Part shown: positions 17,178 through 24,074 of the stretch, one piece after another
Numbering within the stretch: the stretch's first letter is position 1
Layout of the letters: the number at the start of each line of letters is the position of its first letter
Assembly: GCA_016929695.1 (NCBI GenBank)
Contig: JAFGII010000120.1
Span: 1 to 34,365, forward strand
Origin: Ignavibacteria bacterium
GTDB taxonomy: Bacteria > Bacteroidota > Ignavibacteria > Tepidaquicellales > Tepidaquicellaceae
Reading direction: 5' to 3'
DNA length: 34,365 nucleotides
Position numbers and translations under genes: made by a program
The notes under the pieces: generated by a model
What the model was told of the DNA's origin: nothing
What the model saw: only the letters and a program-made list of their open reading frames with translations
Database searches by the model: none

Positions 17178-17525
17178 ATGGAAGTCAACCTGAAAGTTAT
17201 TTTTGAGTACTTGTACATTGTTATTGGCAGTATTGGCGTAGCCATTATTATGTGGGGAGTGGTTTTAACCGTATTTAGGTTATTAAAGCTGGAGTTCAGC
17301 AGGTTCAAACATAAGTCAATATACCGTGAGCGGGAATCGGTACGCCATCAATTTGCTTCGTACCTGCTGCTGGCACTGGAGTTTTTGATTGCAGCTGATA
17401 TTATTGCTACGGTAATACACCCAACATTCGAGGAAATTGCCATACTGGCTAGTATCGTAGTCATCAGAACAGTGATAAGCTATTTTTTGGAAAAAGAGAT
17501 TGAGAAGTTCAATGCTAATGAATAG
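17178..17525 (+). CDS. DUF1622 family membrane protein
   Basis: This 115-aa protein has three hydrophobic helices (about 8-32, 55-75, 80-102). Sequence features match DUF1622: a first helix with a conserved Gly, a cytosolic RERESVRHQFASYLLLALEFLIAADII block and a terminal IVVIRTVISYFLEKEIE. The family has no known function but is widespread as a small inner-membrane protein with a conserved R-x-x-L/F-x-x-x-L...E-x-x-x-A-D-I motif. It is the last gene of the sulfur block, 14 nt after the second YeeE half, and so probably in the same transcript. Confidence 0.88.
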   Translation: MEVNLKVIFEYLYIVIGSIGVAIIMWGVVLTVFRLLKLEFSRFKHKSIYRERESVRHQFASYLLLALEFLIAADIIATVIHPTFEEIAILASIVVIRTVISYFLEKEIEKFNANE

Positions 17526-17738
17526 GCAAAAGTTGTAATTAGGAAAATTTTATAACTGAAGCACAGTTGATAAACTGAGAATATTGAAACAGAATTGCGA
17601 GTCAAAAAGTGTAAGCTTTCTTCAGAACGAGTTAAACAAAATTTTTAAGGTAAAAATAAGTTGACAGAATTTATGAAAATATTTCATACTATTAACAGGG
17701 GAGAAAAACACTCAGTTGGAAAAGGCGATATATTTTAT

Positions 17739-17847
17739 TGCCGATTCAGTGCGTGTTTCAGCGTTTCTTCATCTAATAAACTTTCGTGTAACTTGACAGA
17801 TTTGTGCTTCGAAATCGGCAACAAAAACATACCACCAGCCGTTGTAT
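17739..17847 (+). repeat. Putative attC-like site 0, divergent
   Basis: TTGCCGATT (17739-17747) pairs with AATCGGCAA (17813-17821) as the base of a long hairpin. The region ends CCAGCCGTTGTATGC, whose GTTGTAT (17841-17847) is the same terminal box as in the attC-like site at 18725-18731. The sequence TTGTATGCAATTT after the cut point is nearly the reverse complement of the end of the cassette that follows. Its own R'' box is not clear, so it may be a remnant or another attC class. The 17526-17905 gap holds no believable gene. Confidence 0.55.
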
Positions 17848-17905
17848 GCAATTTAAATCGTCCATCTTTGTGAAGTTTTGCAATAAAATCTGAAATGAAA
17901 ATATT

Positions 17906-18571
17906 ATGACTTCAAATTTTGAAATTGGCAATAAAAAGAGGTATAAGGTTAGTAATTATAGAACATACAATGACAAAGTATTGGATACATATGATAATTG
18001 TATCTGGATTCCTATTTTTAAACTTAAAGATATAGACCGAAGTGTTGTTCAGGAATTACGGGATGATATAGATAAAATTCACATTTTAGATGTTGGGTGT
18101 GCAACAGGAAGACTTCTTGGAACCCTGTCTTTGGCTGGAGCAAAAAATTTATACGGTACTGATATTGCCCCGAATATTTTGAAGAAAGTCAAGGAGAAAG
18201 CAAAAAAACAAAATATAGATATTGACCTTAAAGTTTCTGATGCCGAAATTAATATTCCTTGGGCTGATAATAGATTTGATGTAATTACATTGACCGGAGT
18301 TTATCATCATTTTATTAACCCTGAAAAAGCATTAAGGGAAATGTACAGAGTTCTAAAAAAAAATGGGCGACTTATTATTATTGAGCCACGGTTTCCAATG
18401 GTAATTCGTCAGGTTCTCAATTTATACCTGAAAATTTTTATGCATGAAGGAGACCACAGATTCTTTGCTCATGAGAAAATAACTGAAGTGTCACAATCAG
18501 TAGGTTTCAGAGTGGATATTAAACCCGAAAATATCGCAAGGTTTATGTTAAAAACAGTATATCGAAAATGA
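17906..18571 (+). CDS. Class I SAM-dependent methyltransferase (Methyltransf_11 type)
   Basis: This 221-aa soluble protein has the Rossmann SAM-binding core: motif I LDVGCATGR at about 61-69, the acidic residue ending strand 2 in YGTDIAP, SDAEINIPWADNRFDVI around motif II/III, and a post-core VLKKNGRLIIIEPRFP typical of the Methyltransf_11/25 clan. The YHHF segment after LTGV is common in small-molecule C-, N- or O-methyltransferases of the UbiE/arsenite-like superfamily. The substrate cannot be read. It is the only gene of cassette 1, beginning 64 nt inside it. Its AAA/ATA-rich codon use differs from the sulfur block. A lone methyltransferase is a typical integron cassette cargo. Confidence 0.85.
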   Translation: MTSNFEIGNKKRYKVSNYRTYNDKVLDTYDNCIWIPIFKLKDIDRSVVQELRDDIDKIHILDVGCATGRLLGTLSLAGAKNLYGTDIAPNILKKVKEKAKKQNIDIDLKVSDAEINIPWADNRFDVITLTGVYHHFINPEKALREMYRVLKKNGRLIIIEPRFPMVIRQVLNLYLKIFMHEGDHRFFAHEKITEVSQSVGFRVDIKPENIARFMLKTVYRK

Positions 18572-18599
18572 AAAACCATAAAATAAATTGAAAAACTGA

Positions 18600-18731
18600 A
18601 TACAACATTTTGTATAAATAATGACAGAGAAAGTGTTAAATATCAATGTCTGTAGCCCGCTCAAACTTTATCACGGTTTGACAGGTAAGTACCACGCAAT
18701 CTGCTACTACACATAAAATTTACCGTTGTAT
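18600..18731 (+). repeat. attC-like recombination site 1 (132 nt)
   Basis: The site is bounded by R''-like ATACAAC (18600-18606) and R'-like GTTGTAT (18725-18731), which are perfect complements. A central TCAAAC...GTTTGA hairpin (18661-18666, 18676-18681) is flanked by further imperfect pairing. It aligns without a single gap to 20500-20631, with about 79% identity by my hand count. Length is close to the 120-130 nt of Vibrio cholerae attC repeats. It separates the methyltransferase gene from the aminotransferase gene. Confidence 0.7.
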
Positions 18732-18781
18732 CTCATTATATCTCAGACAACATAAATAAGAATTCTTTAATTAAATACAAG

Positions 18782-19996
18782 ATGATGACACTTGATGAAA
18801 AATTCAAAGCTCTTGAGGCAGACAACACACCTGGTCAGGAAGTTAGACAAGATATGGGATATCTGAATCCCTTAATGCGTGGCGAGAGGCTTGATGGCAT
18901 TCTTGTTGATTTCTCACATGGTGATGTAGACGCTTTTCCCCCAACACCTGGCTCTGATGTGGTTTGGAAAGAAGGCTTTGATAAAGGTGCTAGTCAGGCG
19001 TATACTGAGTATCGAGGATTGGCTGAAATAAGAAATAGATTGGCGGAGCGTCTCAGTAAATTTACCGAACGACCTATTGCAGCAGATAGCGAATTGATTA
19101 TAACCCCCGGAACTCAAGGTGCTTTATTTTTGGCATTAGGAGTTACAGTTGCTGCAGGCATGAAAGTCGCTGTAGTTGAACCAGACTATTTTGCCAACCG
19201 CAAACTTGTCAAGTTCTTCGATGGTGAAGTTGTACCTATTCCCCTTAATTACATTAGTTCTCTATCTGAACATGGTCTAGAACTTAATAGACTTAAAGAA
19301 GCATTTAAAAATGGGACAAAGGTTTTAGTCTTTTCTACACCCAATAATCCAACAGGGCTTGTATATTCAACAAAGACTATAACTGCGGTTGCAGCTCTCG
19401 CAATAAAATATGATGTTACTTTAATAGTGGATCAATTATATTCCAGAATGCTATACAGCGGAGAAAATTATACTCATCTTCGTTCCCTGGATACTCTCCC
19501 GGAAAATTTAATCACTATTATGGGTCCATCAAAGACCGAATCTCTCAGTGGATTTCGTCTTGGTGTTGCATTTGGCACACCCCAATTAATTGATAGAATG
19601 GAACGTCTTCAAGCAATCGTTTCTCTACGAGCAGCTGGTTACAATCAGGCGGTTCTTGATACCTGGTTTCAGGAACCTTCAGGCTGGTTGGAAAAACGAA
19701 TTACTGAACACGAAGCTATTCGTGATGAGTTGTTGAAAATTTTCAGAGCTACAAATTTGAAGACAGCAACCCCACAAGCCGGGAGTTATCTTTTCCCGCA
19801 ACTGCCACCTCTTAGCGTTGACTTACTAACTTTTATACGATTGCTTCGTATTCAGGCCAACTTGATAGTTACACCAGGTACCGAATTTGGTCCAACTTTC
19901 ACTGATAGCATACGGCTAAACTTTTCTCAGGATCGCATAGCGGCTATTGCAGCTGTAAAGAGAATCGTAAAAATGATAGAAATTTACAAATTATGA
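18782..19996 (+). CDS. PLP-dependent class I/II aminotransferase
   Basis: Predicted to transfer amino groups between an amino acid and a keto acid in the cytoplasm. The 404-aa protein shows fold-type I features: TPGTQGALFLAL for the phosphate cup, a substrate-side aromatic in EPDYFANRK, STPNNPTG with the pyridine-ring-stacking Asn, an IVDQLYSRMLY strand with the Asp that binds the PLP ring nitrogen, and the Schiff-base Lys251 in MGPSKTESLSGFRLG. SIRLNFS gives the carboxylate-binding Arg. A second in-frame ATG lies one codon later, so the start is either 18782 or 18785. Substrate unknown. It overlaps the RidA-like gene by 4 nt (ATGA), a sign of translational coupling; both are cargo of cassette 2. 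Confidence 0.9.
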   Translation: MMTLDEKFKALEADNTPGQEVRQDMGYLNPLMRGERLDGILVDFSHGDVDAFPPTPGSDVVWKEGFDKGASQAYTEYRGLAEIRNRLAERLSKFTERPIAADSELIITPGTQGALFLALGVTVAAGMKVAVVEPDYFANRKLVKFFDGEVVPIPLNYISSLSEHGLELNRLKEAFKNGTKVLVFSTPNNPTGLVYSTKTITAVAALAIKYDVTLIVDQLYSRMLYSGENYTHLRSLDTLPENLITIMGPSKTESLSGFRLGVAFGTPQLIDRMERLQAIVSLRAAGYNQAVLDTWFQEPSGWLEKRITEHEAIRDELLKIFRATNLKTATPQAGSYLFPQLPPLSVDLLTFIRLLRIQANLIVTPGTEFGPTFTDSIRLNFSQDRIAAIAAVKRIVKMIEIYKL

Positions 19997-20421
19997 GTAA
20001 TAGCAAAGAACAACCCGTTCCGCAAGGAAAATACTTATCCGCCATACGACACGCAGATTTGATTTACGTCTCGGGTATGACACCTCGCAAAAACGGGCAA
20101 CTTATTTATTCCGGAAAAATCAAAACTAAGGAGCCTGTAGAATCTAATAAAGATGCTGTCCGTTTGGCGGCTTTGAATGCATTAACAGCGGCACAGTCTT
20201 GCTTGAGTGATGGCGAGAGCATATCAATAATCCTTCAACTTAATGTCTTTCTTAACGCCGAGGAGGATTTTACTGCTCATGCCAAAGTTGCAGATTACGC
20301 ATCTGAACTATTAATTGAATATTTAGGTTCTAATTGTATTGGAAGCCGTGCTGCAATTGGTGTTGCTTCATTGCCTTCGAATGCCCCGATTGAAATAGCG
20401 ATTATTGGCAAAGTAGTTTAA
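19993..20421 (+). CDS. RidA/YjgF-family enamine/imine deaminase-like protein
   Basis: This 142-aa protein matches the RidA fold: N-terminal PVPQGKYLSAIRHADLIYVSGMTP, middle NALTAAQSCLSDGESI, and C-terminal GSRAAIGVASLPSNAPIEI. The Arg in that last segment sits where RidA uses Arg105 to bind the carboxylate of 2-aminoacrylate. RidA enzymes hydrolyse reactive enamine or imine intermediates released by PLP enzymes. Its 4-nt overlap with a PLP-dependent aminotransferase gene makes a direct partnership likely (inference). It is somewhat longer than E. coli RidA (128 aa) and belongs to one of the diverse Rid subfamilies. It is followed 79 nt later by the attC-like site. Confidence 0.88.
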   Translation: MSNSKEQPVPQGKYLSAIRHADLIYVSGMTPRKNGQLIYSGKIKTKEPVESNKDAVRLAALNALTAAQSCLSDGESISIILQLNVFLNAEEDFTAHAKVADYASELLIEYLGSNCIGSRAAIGVASLPSNAPIEIAIIGKVV

Positions 20422-20499
20422 TCTTATGAAAGTTCGATATACATTCTTAACAAAAAGCACATATCTTATTGAGAGAGCTGAAAAATAAAGAATAACGAG

Positions 20500-20631
20500 A
20501 TACAACATTTTATATAAGTAATGCCCGGAAAATTGTTAAATATCGAGGTTGATAGCCCGCTCAAACTTCATCAAGGTTTGACAGATGAGTGCCGCATAAT
20601 CTGCCACTGCTCATACAATTTACCGTTAGGC
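20500..20631 (+). repeat. attC-like recombination site 2 (132 nt), array end
   Basis: It starts ATACAAC (20500-20506) and ends GTTAGGC (20625-20631), a canonical GTTRRRY core. The gapless alignment to 18600-18731 (offset 1900, equal to the cassette length) includes the TCAAACTT...AAGGTTTGA central hairpin and the outer TATAAGTAATG/TGCTCATA pairing. Because the last six bases derive from downstream sequence, this R' does not match its R'', exactly as expected at the last attC of an array. Bases after it (TTAGGCGAAAATGCCT) contain a small palindrome but no further attC is visible. Confidence 0.72.
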
Positions 20632-20703
20632 GAAAATGCCTGATTTAAAGCAAATAAATAAATTCAAATAATTAAAAATTTAATAGTTAGGAGGCAGAAA
20701 AAA

Positions 20704-21264
20704 ATGCAGGTTTTGGAAATTATAAGAAGTTATACATGGATTTTTGTGCTCTTGTTTTCACTTTTAGTTATTTTACTTACATATACTAAAATGAAGGGTA
20801 CAAAACTTTTCAGAATCGGATTTGGATTATTCCGCGCTGTTATCTTTTTTGCTATCTTTTATAATCCTCTGATTGAACAGCCCCGTCTATATGACAAATT
20901 CATTTTACCTGTCAGCGGCTTAGTATTATTGGTTTCAGGTATTGTTCTTAATATTACCGGTACAAGAGAACTTGTGAAAACAAAACTTGGCGGAGTTAAG
21001 GGCATTCCCGATAAAATTATTACCGCAGGAGTATATAATATTATAAGACACCCGGTAAATTTAGGATTTATTTTTATATTCTGCGGATGGTATTTTATGT
21101 GGTCCGGTATTTATTCGCTTTATTTTCTTCCTGTTCTTGTAATCATCTTCATTTTCGTTTCATTCTACGAAGAAAGGAATCTTATAAAAGTATTTGGAGA
21201 TGAATATAGAAATTATAAGAAAAATACATGTATGTTCTTCCCAAAATTAAAAAGAAAAAAATAA
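20704..21264 (+). CDS. Isoprenylcysteine carboxyl methyltransferase / phospholipid methyltransferase-like membrane protein
   Basis: This 186-aa integral membrane protein has about five helices. The C-terminal half carries the ICMT/PEMT signature: GVYNIIRHPVNLGFIFIFCGW, then YEERNLIKVFGDEYRNYKKN, in which RHP, the Glu pair and EY...Y bind SAM. The family methylates small membrane or thiol substrates or lipids; the bacterial substrate is unknown. A canonical AGGAGG (20689-20694) lies 9 nt before the ATG. Its host-like codon use and the absence of a matching R'' box after it suggest it is resident chromosomal sequence just beyond the cassette array, although a decayed third cassette is possible. 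Confidence 0.85.
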   Translation: MQVLEIIRSYTWIFVLLFSLLVILLTYTKMKGTKLFRIGFGLFRAVIFFAIFYNPLIEQPRLYDKFILPVSGLVLLVSGIVLNITGTRELVKTKLGGVKGIPDKIITAGVYNIIRHPVNLGFIFIFCGWYFMWSGIYSLYFLPVLVIIFIFVSFYEERNLIKVFGDEYRNYKKNTCMFFPKLKRKK

Positions 21265-21273
21265 ATTGAGTAC

Positions 21274-21309
21274 TTTCTGTATTACTCACATTTTCACCTG
21301 ATACAGAAA
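21274..21309 (+). terminator. Inverted repeat after the ICMT-like gene
   Basis: TTTCTGTAT (21274-21282) and ATACAGAAA (21301-21309) are perfect 9-nt inverted repeats around an 18-nt loop, 10 nt after the stop. The stem is AT-rich and has no T run after it, so it is a weak terminator candidate or a repeat arm. Confidence 0.4.
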
Positions 21310-21340
21310 ACCCGGCTCCGCTATACCCGGTTTAACTTCT

Positions 21341-21545
21341 GTTGGTCGCCAACTACGCGTATTCACGGAACGTTGGTCGCCATTATAAAGCACAACCGAT
21401 ATATATTCTTTATAATCTAATCATTTTTAATAATCCCTTTTCTATAAATGTGTCACCACTTCGTGGTTCTCGAAACTTTACATTTTTAGTCCGCCGTAGC
21501 GGAAACTTACCACTTGTCACTTTCCACTTGTCTCTTGTCTTTACT
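21341..21545. repeat. Composite intergenic repeat region
   Basis: The region contains a direct repeat GTTGGTCGCCA at 21341-21351 and 21372-21382. A TTCTATAAATGTG arm is followed by a hairpin ACCAC/GTGGT (21455-21467), and a second hairpin TCCGC/GCGGA lies at 21490-21503. A tract of ACTTGTCAC/ACTTGTCTC words covers about 21509-21545. The arm-plus-hairpin layout matches 7815-7850 with a different stem, and the ACTTGTCAC words match 8641-8656. This explains the gene-free stretch between the convergent ICMT-like and TPR genes. Confidence 0.6.
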
Positions 21546-21561
21546 ACTTACTACTGCCTCC

Positions 21562-22719
21562 TCAGTTCACCGAAACCTGCCTGCCCGCAAGTGCCGAAAT
21601 CACCATCTGCTTTTCACTGTACAACTTATCAACACAGCCATTATACAGTTCGCGAAGTGCAGTATCCGTGTATTCGTCAGCACCGGATTTATTCAACTGT
21701 ATGGCTTTAAGATAATCCAGCGAAGCATCATAAAATTTGTTCATCCCATTGTATATATCACCTCTGATTCTATAATACGATGCTTTCTCCGGCTTGATTT
21801 CGATTGCTCTGTTGATGTCATCAAGCGCCTTTTGATATTCTTTCGTTATTATGAACGCTTCGCTTCTGTATGCCCTGTACAGGTCATTATCTTCCGAAAG
21901 TATTACCGCATAAGTCATTTCGGATAAAACATCCCCGATGAACATGCACAGTTCAGTTTTTATCAAAGCACTAAGGAAATGGTATTCCCCGTCATCCGGA
22001 TTTAATTTTATTGCTTTTTCGATATATTTGAGTGCTTTCTCGTAATTCTGCTCGATGTAGTAAATATCCGCAAACATATAATAAACGTATGACTCCTTTT
22101 TCGTTATTTTTAATGCCTTCCTTAACTGCTTCAGTGCTTTACCGTGATTTCTTAACTTTTCTTTATATGTTATCGCCCTGATTATATATGTATCGGGCAG
22201 TTCCGGAAAGAATTGCTCCGCCTTGTAAAGGTACTTGAATAAATGGTAGAAATCACCCTCTATTCCGCTGATCATTCCAAGTTCGATGTTTGTATGTGCC
22301 AGCAGTATTTTATTGTCTGTCCCTTTTAAAAGTTTTTCGTAATATTGCTTTGCCGTTTCATAATCCTCCTTCATTTTATATGCAAAACCTGTTTTGTAAA
22401 ATACCTCCTTGTTGCCTGAATCCAGTTCGTATGCCTTTTTCAGATTATCAATCGCTTCATCGTAGTTAAAAAATATCATTAATTCCAGACATCCGAGGTC
22501 ATAATAGTTTTCAGCATTCAGCGGCTCTGCAATTATTAACCGCTTTGAAAAATATTTTGCCAGTTCGTAATTTCCTGAATTGTAAGATGCTTTCCGCGCA
22601 AGGTGCAGGAAATCTAAATTCGTCGGCTCAAAATCCAGTGCTTGCCGGCATAGATCAAGCGCAGTCTCATAATCTCCTTCTTCCATTTTTTTTCTTGCTT
22701 TCTCAGACAGGTCTTCCAT
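21562..22719 (-). CDS. Cytoplasmic tetratricopeptide-repeat (TPR) protein
   Basis: This 385-aa protein consists almost wholly of TPR helix pairs, about ten of them. Clear units include MEEGDYETALDLCRQALDFEP near the N-terminus, NYDEAIDNLKKAYELDSGN, DYETAKQYYEKLL, NYEKALKYIEKAIKLNPDD and YQKALDDINRAIEIKPEKA. There is no signal peptide, membrane segment or catalytic domain, so it is predicted to be a cytosolic scaffold. GGAA precedes the ATG by a short spacer. It lies downstream of, and on the same strand as, the ARPP-1 and CARF genes. A CAACGTTG palindrome lies about 130 nt upstream of its start, matching one upstream of the ARPP-1 gene. Partner unknown. Confidence 0.85.
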   Translation of the reverse strand: MEDLSEKARKKMEEGDYETALDLCRQALDFEPTNLDFLHLARKASYNSGNYELAKYFSKRLIIAEPLNAENYYDLGCLELMIFFNYDEAIDNLKKAYELDSGNKEVFYKTGFAYKMKEDYETAKQYYEKLLKGTDNKILLAHTNIELGMISGIEGDFYHLFKYLYKAEQFFPELPDTYIIRAITYKEKLRNHGKALKQLRKALKITKKESYVYYMFADIYYIEQNYEKALKYIEKAIKLNPDDGEYHFLSALIKTELCMFIGDVLSEMTYAVILSEDNDLYRAYRSEAFIITKEYQKALDDINRAIEIKPEKASYYRIRGDIYNGMNKFYDASLDYLKAIQLNKSGADEYTDTALRELYNGCVDKLYSEKQMVISALAGRQVSVN

Positions 22720-22848
22720 AACAGTTCCTTTTAAATTTATGAAATTGTTTATCTAATTACCGTACTTATTGGGATTAAACCCTCCACACAATACAGTAAA
22801 AATAATATACATTTTTTTTTGTGACTGAAAATTTCCACTGCATTACCG

Positions 22849-22856
22849 CAACGTTG
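22849..22856. promoter_or_regulatory. CAACGTTG palindrome upstream of the TPR gene
   Basis: A perfect 8-bp palindrome in the upstream gap of the TPR gene. In gene direction it reads ACAACGTTGC, the same ten bases found upstream of the ARPP-1 gene (23987-23994). I saw no third copy in the window. A shared operator is inferred. Confidence 0.4.
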
Positions 22857-22886
22857 TTAACCTTTCCCCGAAAATGTAAAAATTTT

Positions 22887-22940
22887 ACTCGTCCGACGAA
22901 CTTGTTCATCGGATGAGTATATCTGTATCCGCTATAATCC
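22887..22940. repeat. Dispersed CTCATCCGA hairpin plus tail, copy 2
   Basis: ACTCGTCCGA (22887-22896) pairs with TCGGATGAGT (22909-22918) through one G-T wobble. The loop CGAACTTGTTCA and the tail ATATCTGTATCCGC repeat those of the copy at 5086. This copy is the better-preserved hairpin. Confidence 0.78.
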
Positions 22941-23004
22941 GCTTAATTCATGTTTTACGCGCCTTATAGTTTATTTACAACTTTTCTATGACTAACTATT
23001 CATC

Positions 23005-23907
23005 CTATAGCCCCAGCGATGTCAGATGTATCAGATGTTCTTCATACATCAGTTCCAGCCCCGTAAATTCTTTTGTTTCAAATCTTCTCTCATTTCCGGC
23101 ACCCAGACTCTTGTGTATCGAAAATTCCATATTATCGTATTTATCGAAAAAGTCATTTGTCTTGTATTTCGCCTCTGCTTCAGATAATGGTTGTAATGAT
23201 TCTTTCAGATGATATGTCTCCATTGCAGCCGACTGCAGTATCTTCGGAAAGTATTCGCTGTATATGTCTTCCCTGTTGAATACATCAATGTTCAGTATCT
23301 TGTTCTTTACAAAAACTGCCGTTCCGTTTGCTTCGGGTTTAATTTCAAATCCTTTTACATATTCATCGAATTCTCCCCGTTTACCCTCGTAAATCGAATT
23401 TAAATCCGATGTCTTGGATGACATTCCGTGCATTGTTTCATAATCATTAACTTTGCTCCAGAGGATATTCTGGGCAGAATAAAACAACTTCCCTAATTCG
23501 AGATTTTTCTTTAAATGGTATGCTTTCTCTGACCTTAATTTTGACGGGGCTATGTGTTCTGAAGAATGAAATTTCGATGAAGAATATCTCCATCTCCCTG
23601 CCTCCACACAACTCACGGGAATGTTGATTTTGGTATTGGGCGCTATCAGCATTGATGTATTAATTACCCTGTTTTGTTTTGCTCCCTGCAGTATGTCGCC
23701 GTCCATGAAAAATATAAACTTGTCCGAAAGATTGATTACGAATAAATCGTTTACACTTCCTCCTTCGCTTACCTCTTTTACCTCCACGTAATTCTTTTTG
23801 ATTGCCTCTGTGGATGATACATATTCAAATGTGTTCATCAGTTCAGTCTGAAACTGAACTACTCCGAGTGCCTGATTTTTCTGAAAATCAAGAATTTTTA
23901 CCAGCAT
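23005..23907 (-). CDS. ARPP-1 family domain protein
   Basis: This 300-aa soluble protein shows the ARPP-1 (formerly DUF) core: FIFFMDGDILQGAKQNR with GAKQNR at 75-80, NTSMLIAPNTKINIPVSCVEAGRW with IPVSCVEAGRW at 96-106, a conserved S-E-x-x-A-x-x-x-L-R segment, a W-x-x-V helix, and a C-terminal FNREDIYSEYFPKILQSAAMET block. The family name refers to genomic association with ADP-ribosylglycohydrolase and rhodanese-phosphatase proteins in predicted conflict or stress systems; biochemical activity is not established. The ATG follows a good AAGGAG. It lies 167 nt downstream of the CARF gene on the same strand, with its own leader containing palindromes, so it may have a separate regulated promoter. 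Confidence 0.85.
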   Translation of the reverse strand: MLVKILDFQKNQALGVVQFQTELMNTFEYVSSTEAIKKNYVEVKEVSEGGSVNDLFVINLSDKFIFFMDGDILQGAKQNRVINTSMLIAPNTKINIPVSCVEAGRWRYSSSKFHSSEHIAPSKLRSEKAYHLKKNLELGKLFYSAQNILWSKVNDYETMHGMSSKTSDLNSIYEGKRGEFDEYVKGFEIKPEANGTAVFVKNKILNIDVFNREDIYSEYFPKILQSAAMETYHLKESLQPLSEAEAKYKTNDFFDKYDNMEFSIHKSLGAGNERRFETKEFTGLELMYEEHLIHLTSLGL

Positions 23908-23947
23908 ATAAACTCCTTTCCATTTTATTTTTTTAAATTTTTTTCTT

Positions 23948-24011
23948 ATACAAATATATACTTTTATACCCCTTTATAAATTTCTGCAACGTTGTGGAAA
24001 TATATTTGTAT
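23948..24011. promoter_or_regulatory. Palindrome-rich leader of the ARPP-1 gene
   Basis: An outer perfect 12-nt inverted repeat (ATACAAATATAT at 23948-23959, ATATATTTGTAT at 24000-24011) encloses an inner palindrome TTC..CAACGTTG..GAA centred at 23990/23991. It lies 41-104 nt upstream of the ARPP-1 start. In gene direction the nearer arm reads TATATTTG, which resembles the Bacteroidota -7 element TAnnTTTG. The arrangement suggests a dimeric regulator binding over or near a promoter; that is inference. Confidence 0.45.
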
Positions 24012-24074
24012 GATAAACCTTACTCTTATACTATTCTAACGGAAAAAGTTTCAGAAAAAATTAATATTTCCGGT

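Larger units (their letters stand above)
17842..20625 (+). mobile_element. Two-cassette integron-like array without integrase (CALIN-like)
   Basis: Cassette 1 (17842-18725) holds a methyltransferase gene and cassette 2 (18726-20625) an aminotransferase plus RidA gene. All genes are in the same orientation with the attC-like site at their 3' side. Cassette 2 starts TTGTATCTC, and the R'' side of its own terminal site reads GAGATACAAC (20497-20506), a 10-nt exact reverse complement once the G before the cut is counted. Cassette 1 starts TTGTATGCA and ends with ATACAAC at 18600-18606. The third junction changes to GTTAGGC, as expected where the array meets unrelated sequence. No intI is present in the window. 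Confidence 0.7.

Noticed and set aside
17661-17873. 70-aa plus-strand open frame before the methyltransferase
   Set aside because: It lies across the putative attC-like site 0 hairpin and has no domain; more likely noncoding.
20704-21264. Third cassette of the array
   Set aside because: The sequence after GTTAGGC predicts an end box GCCTAAC, and none is found after the ICMT-like gene; the gene has host-like composition and a strong Shine-Dalgarno.
21341-21382. Start of a CRISPR or tandem array (GTTGGTCGCCA twice, 31 nt apart)
   Set aside because: There are only two copies, the unit is 11 nt and no third copy follows.
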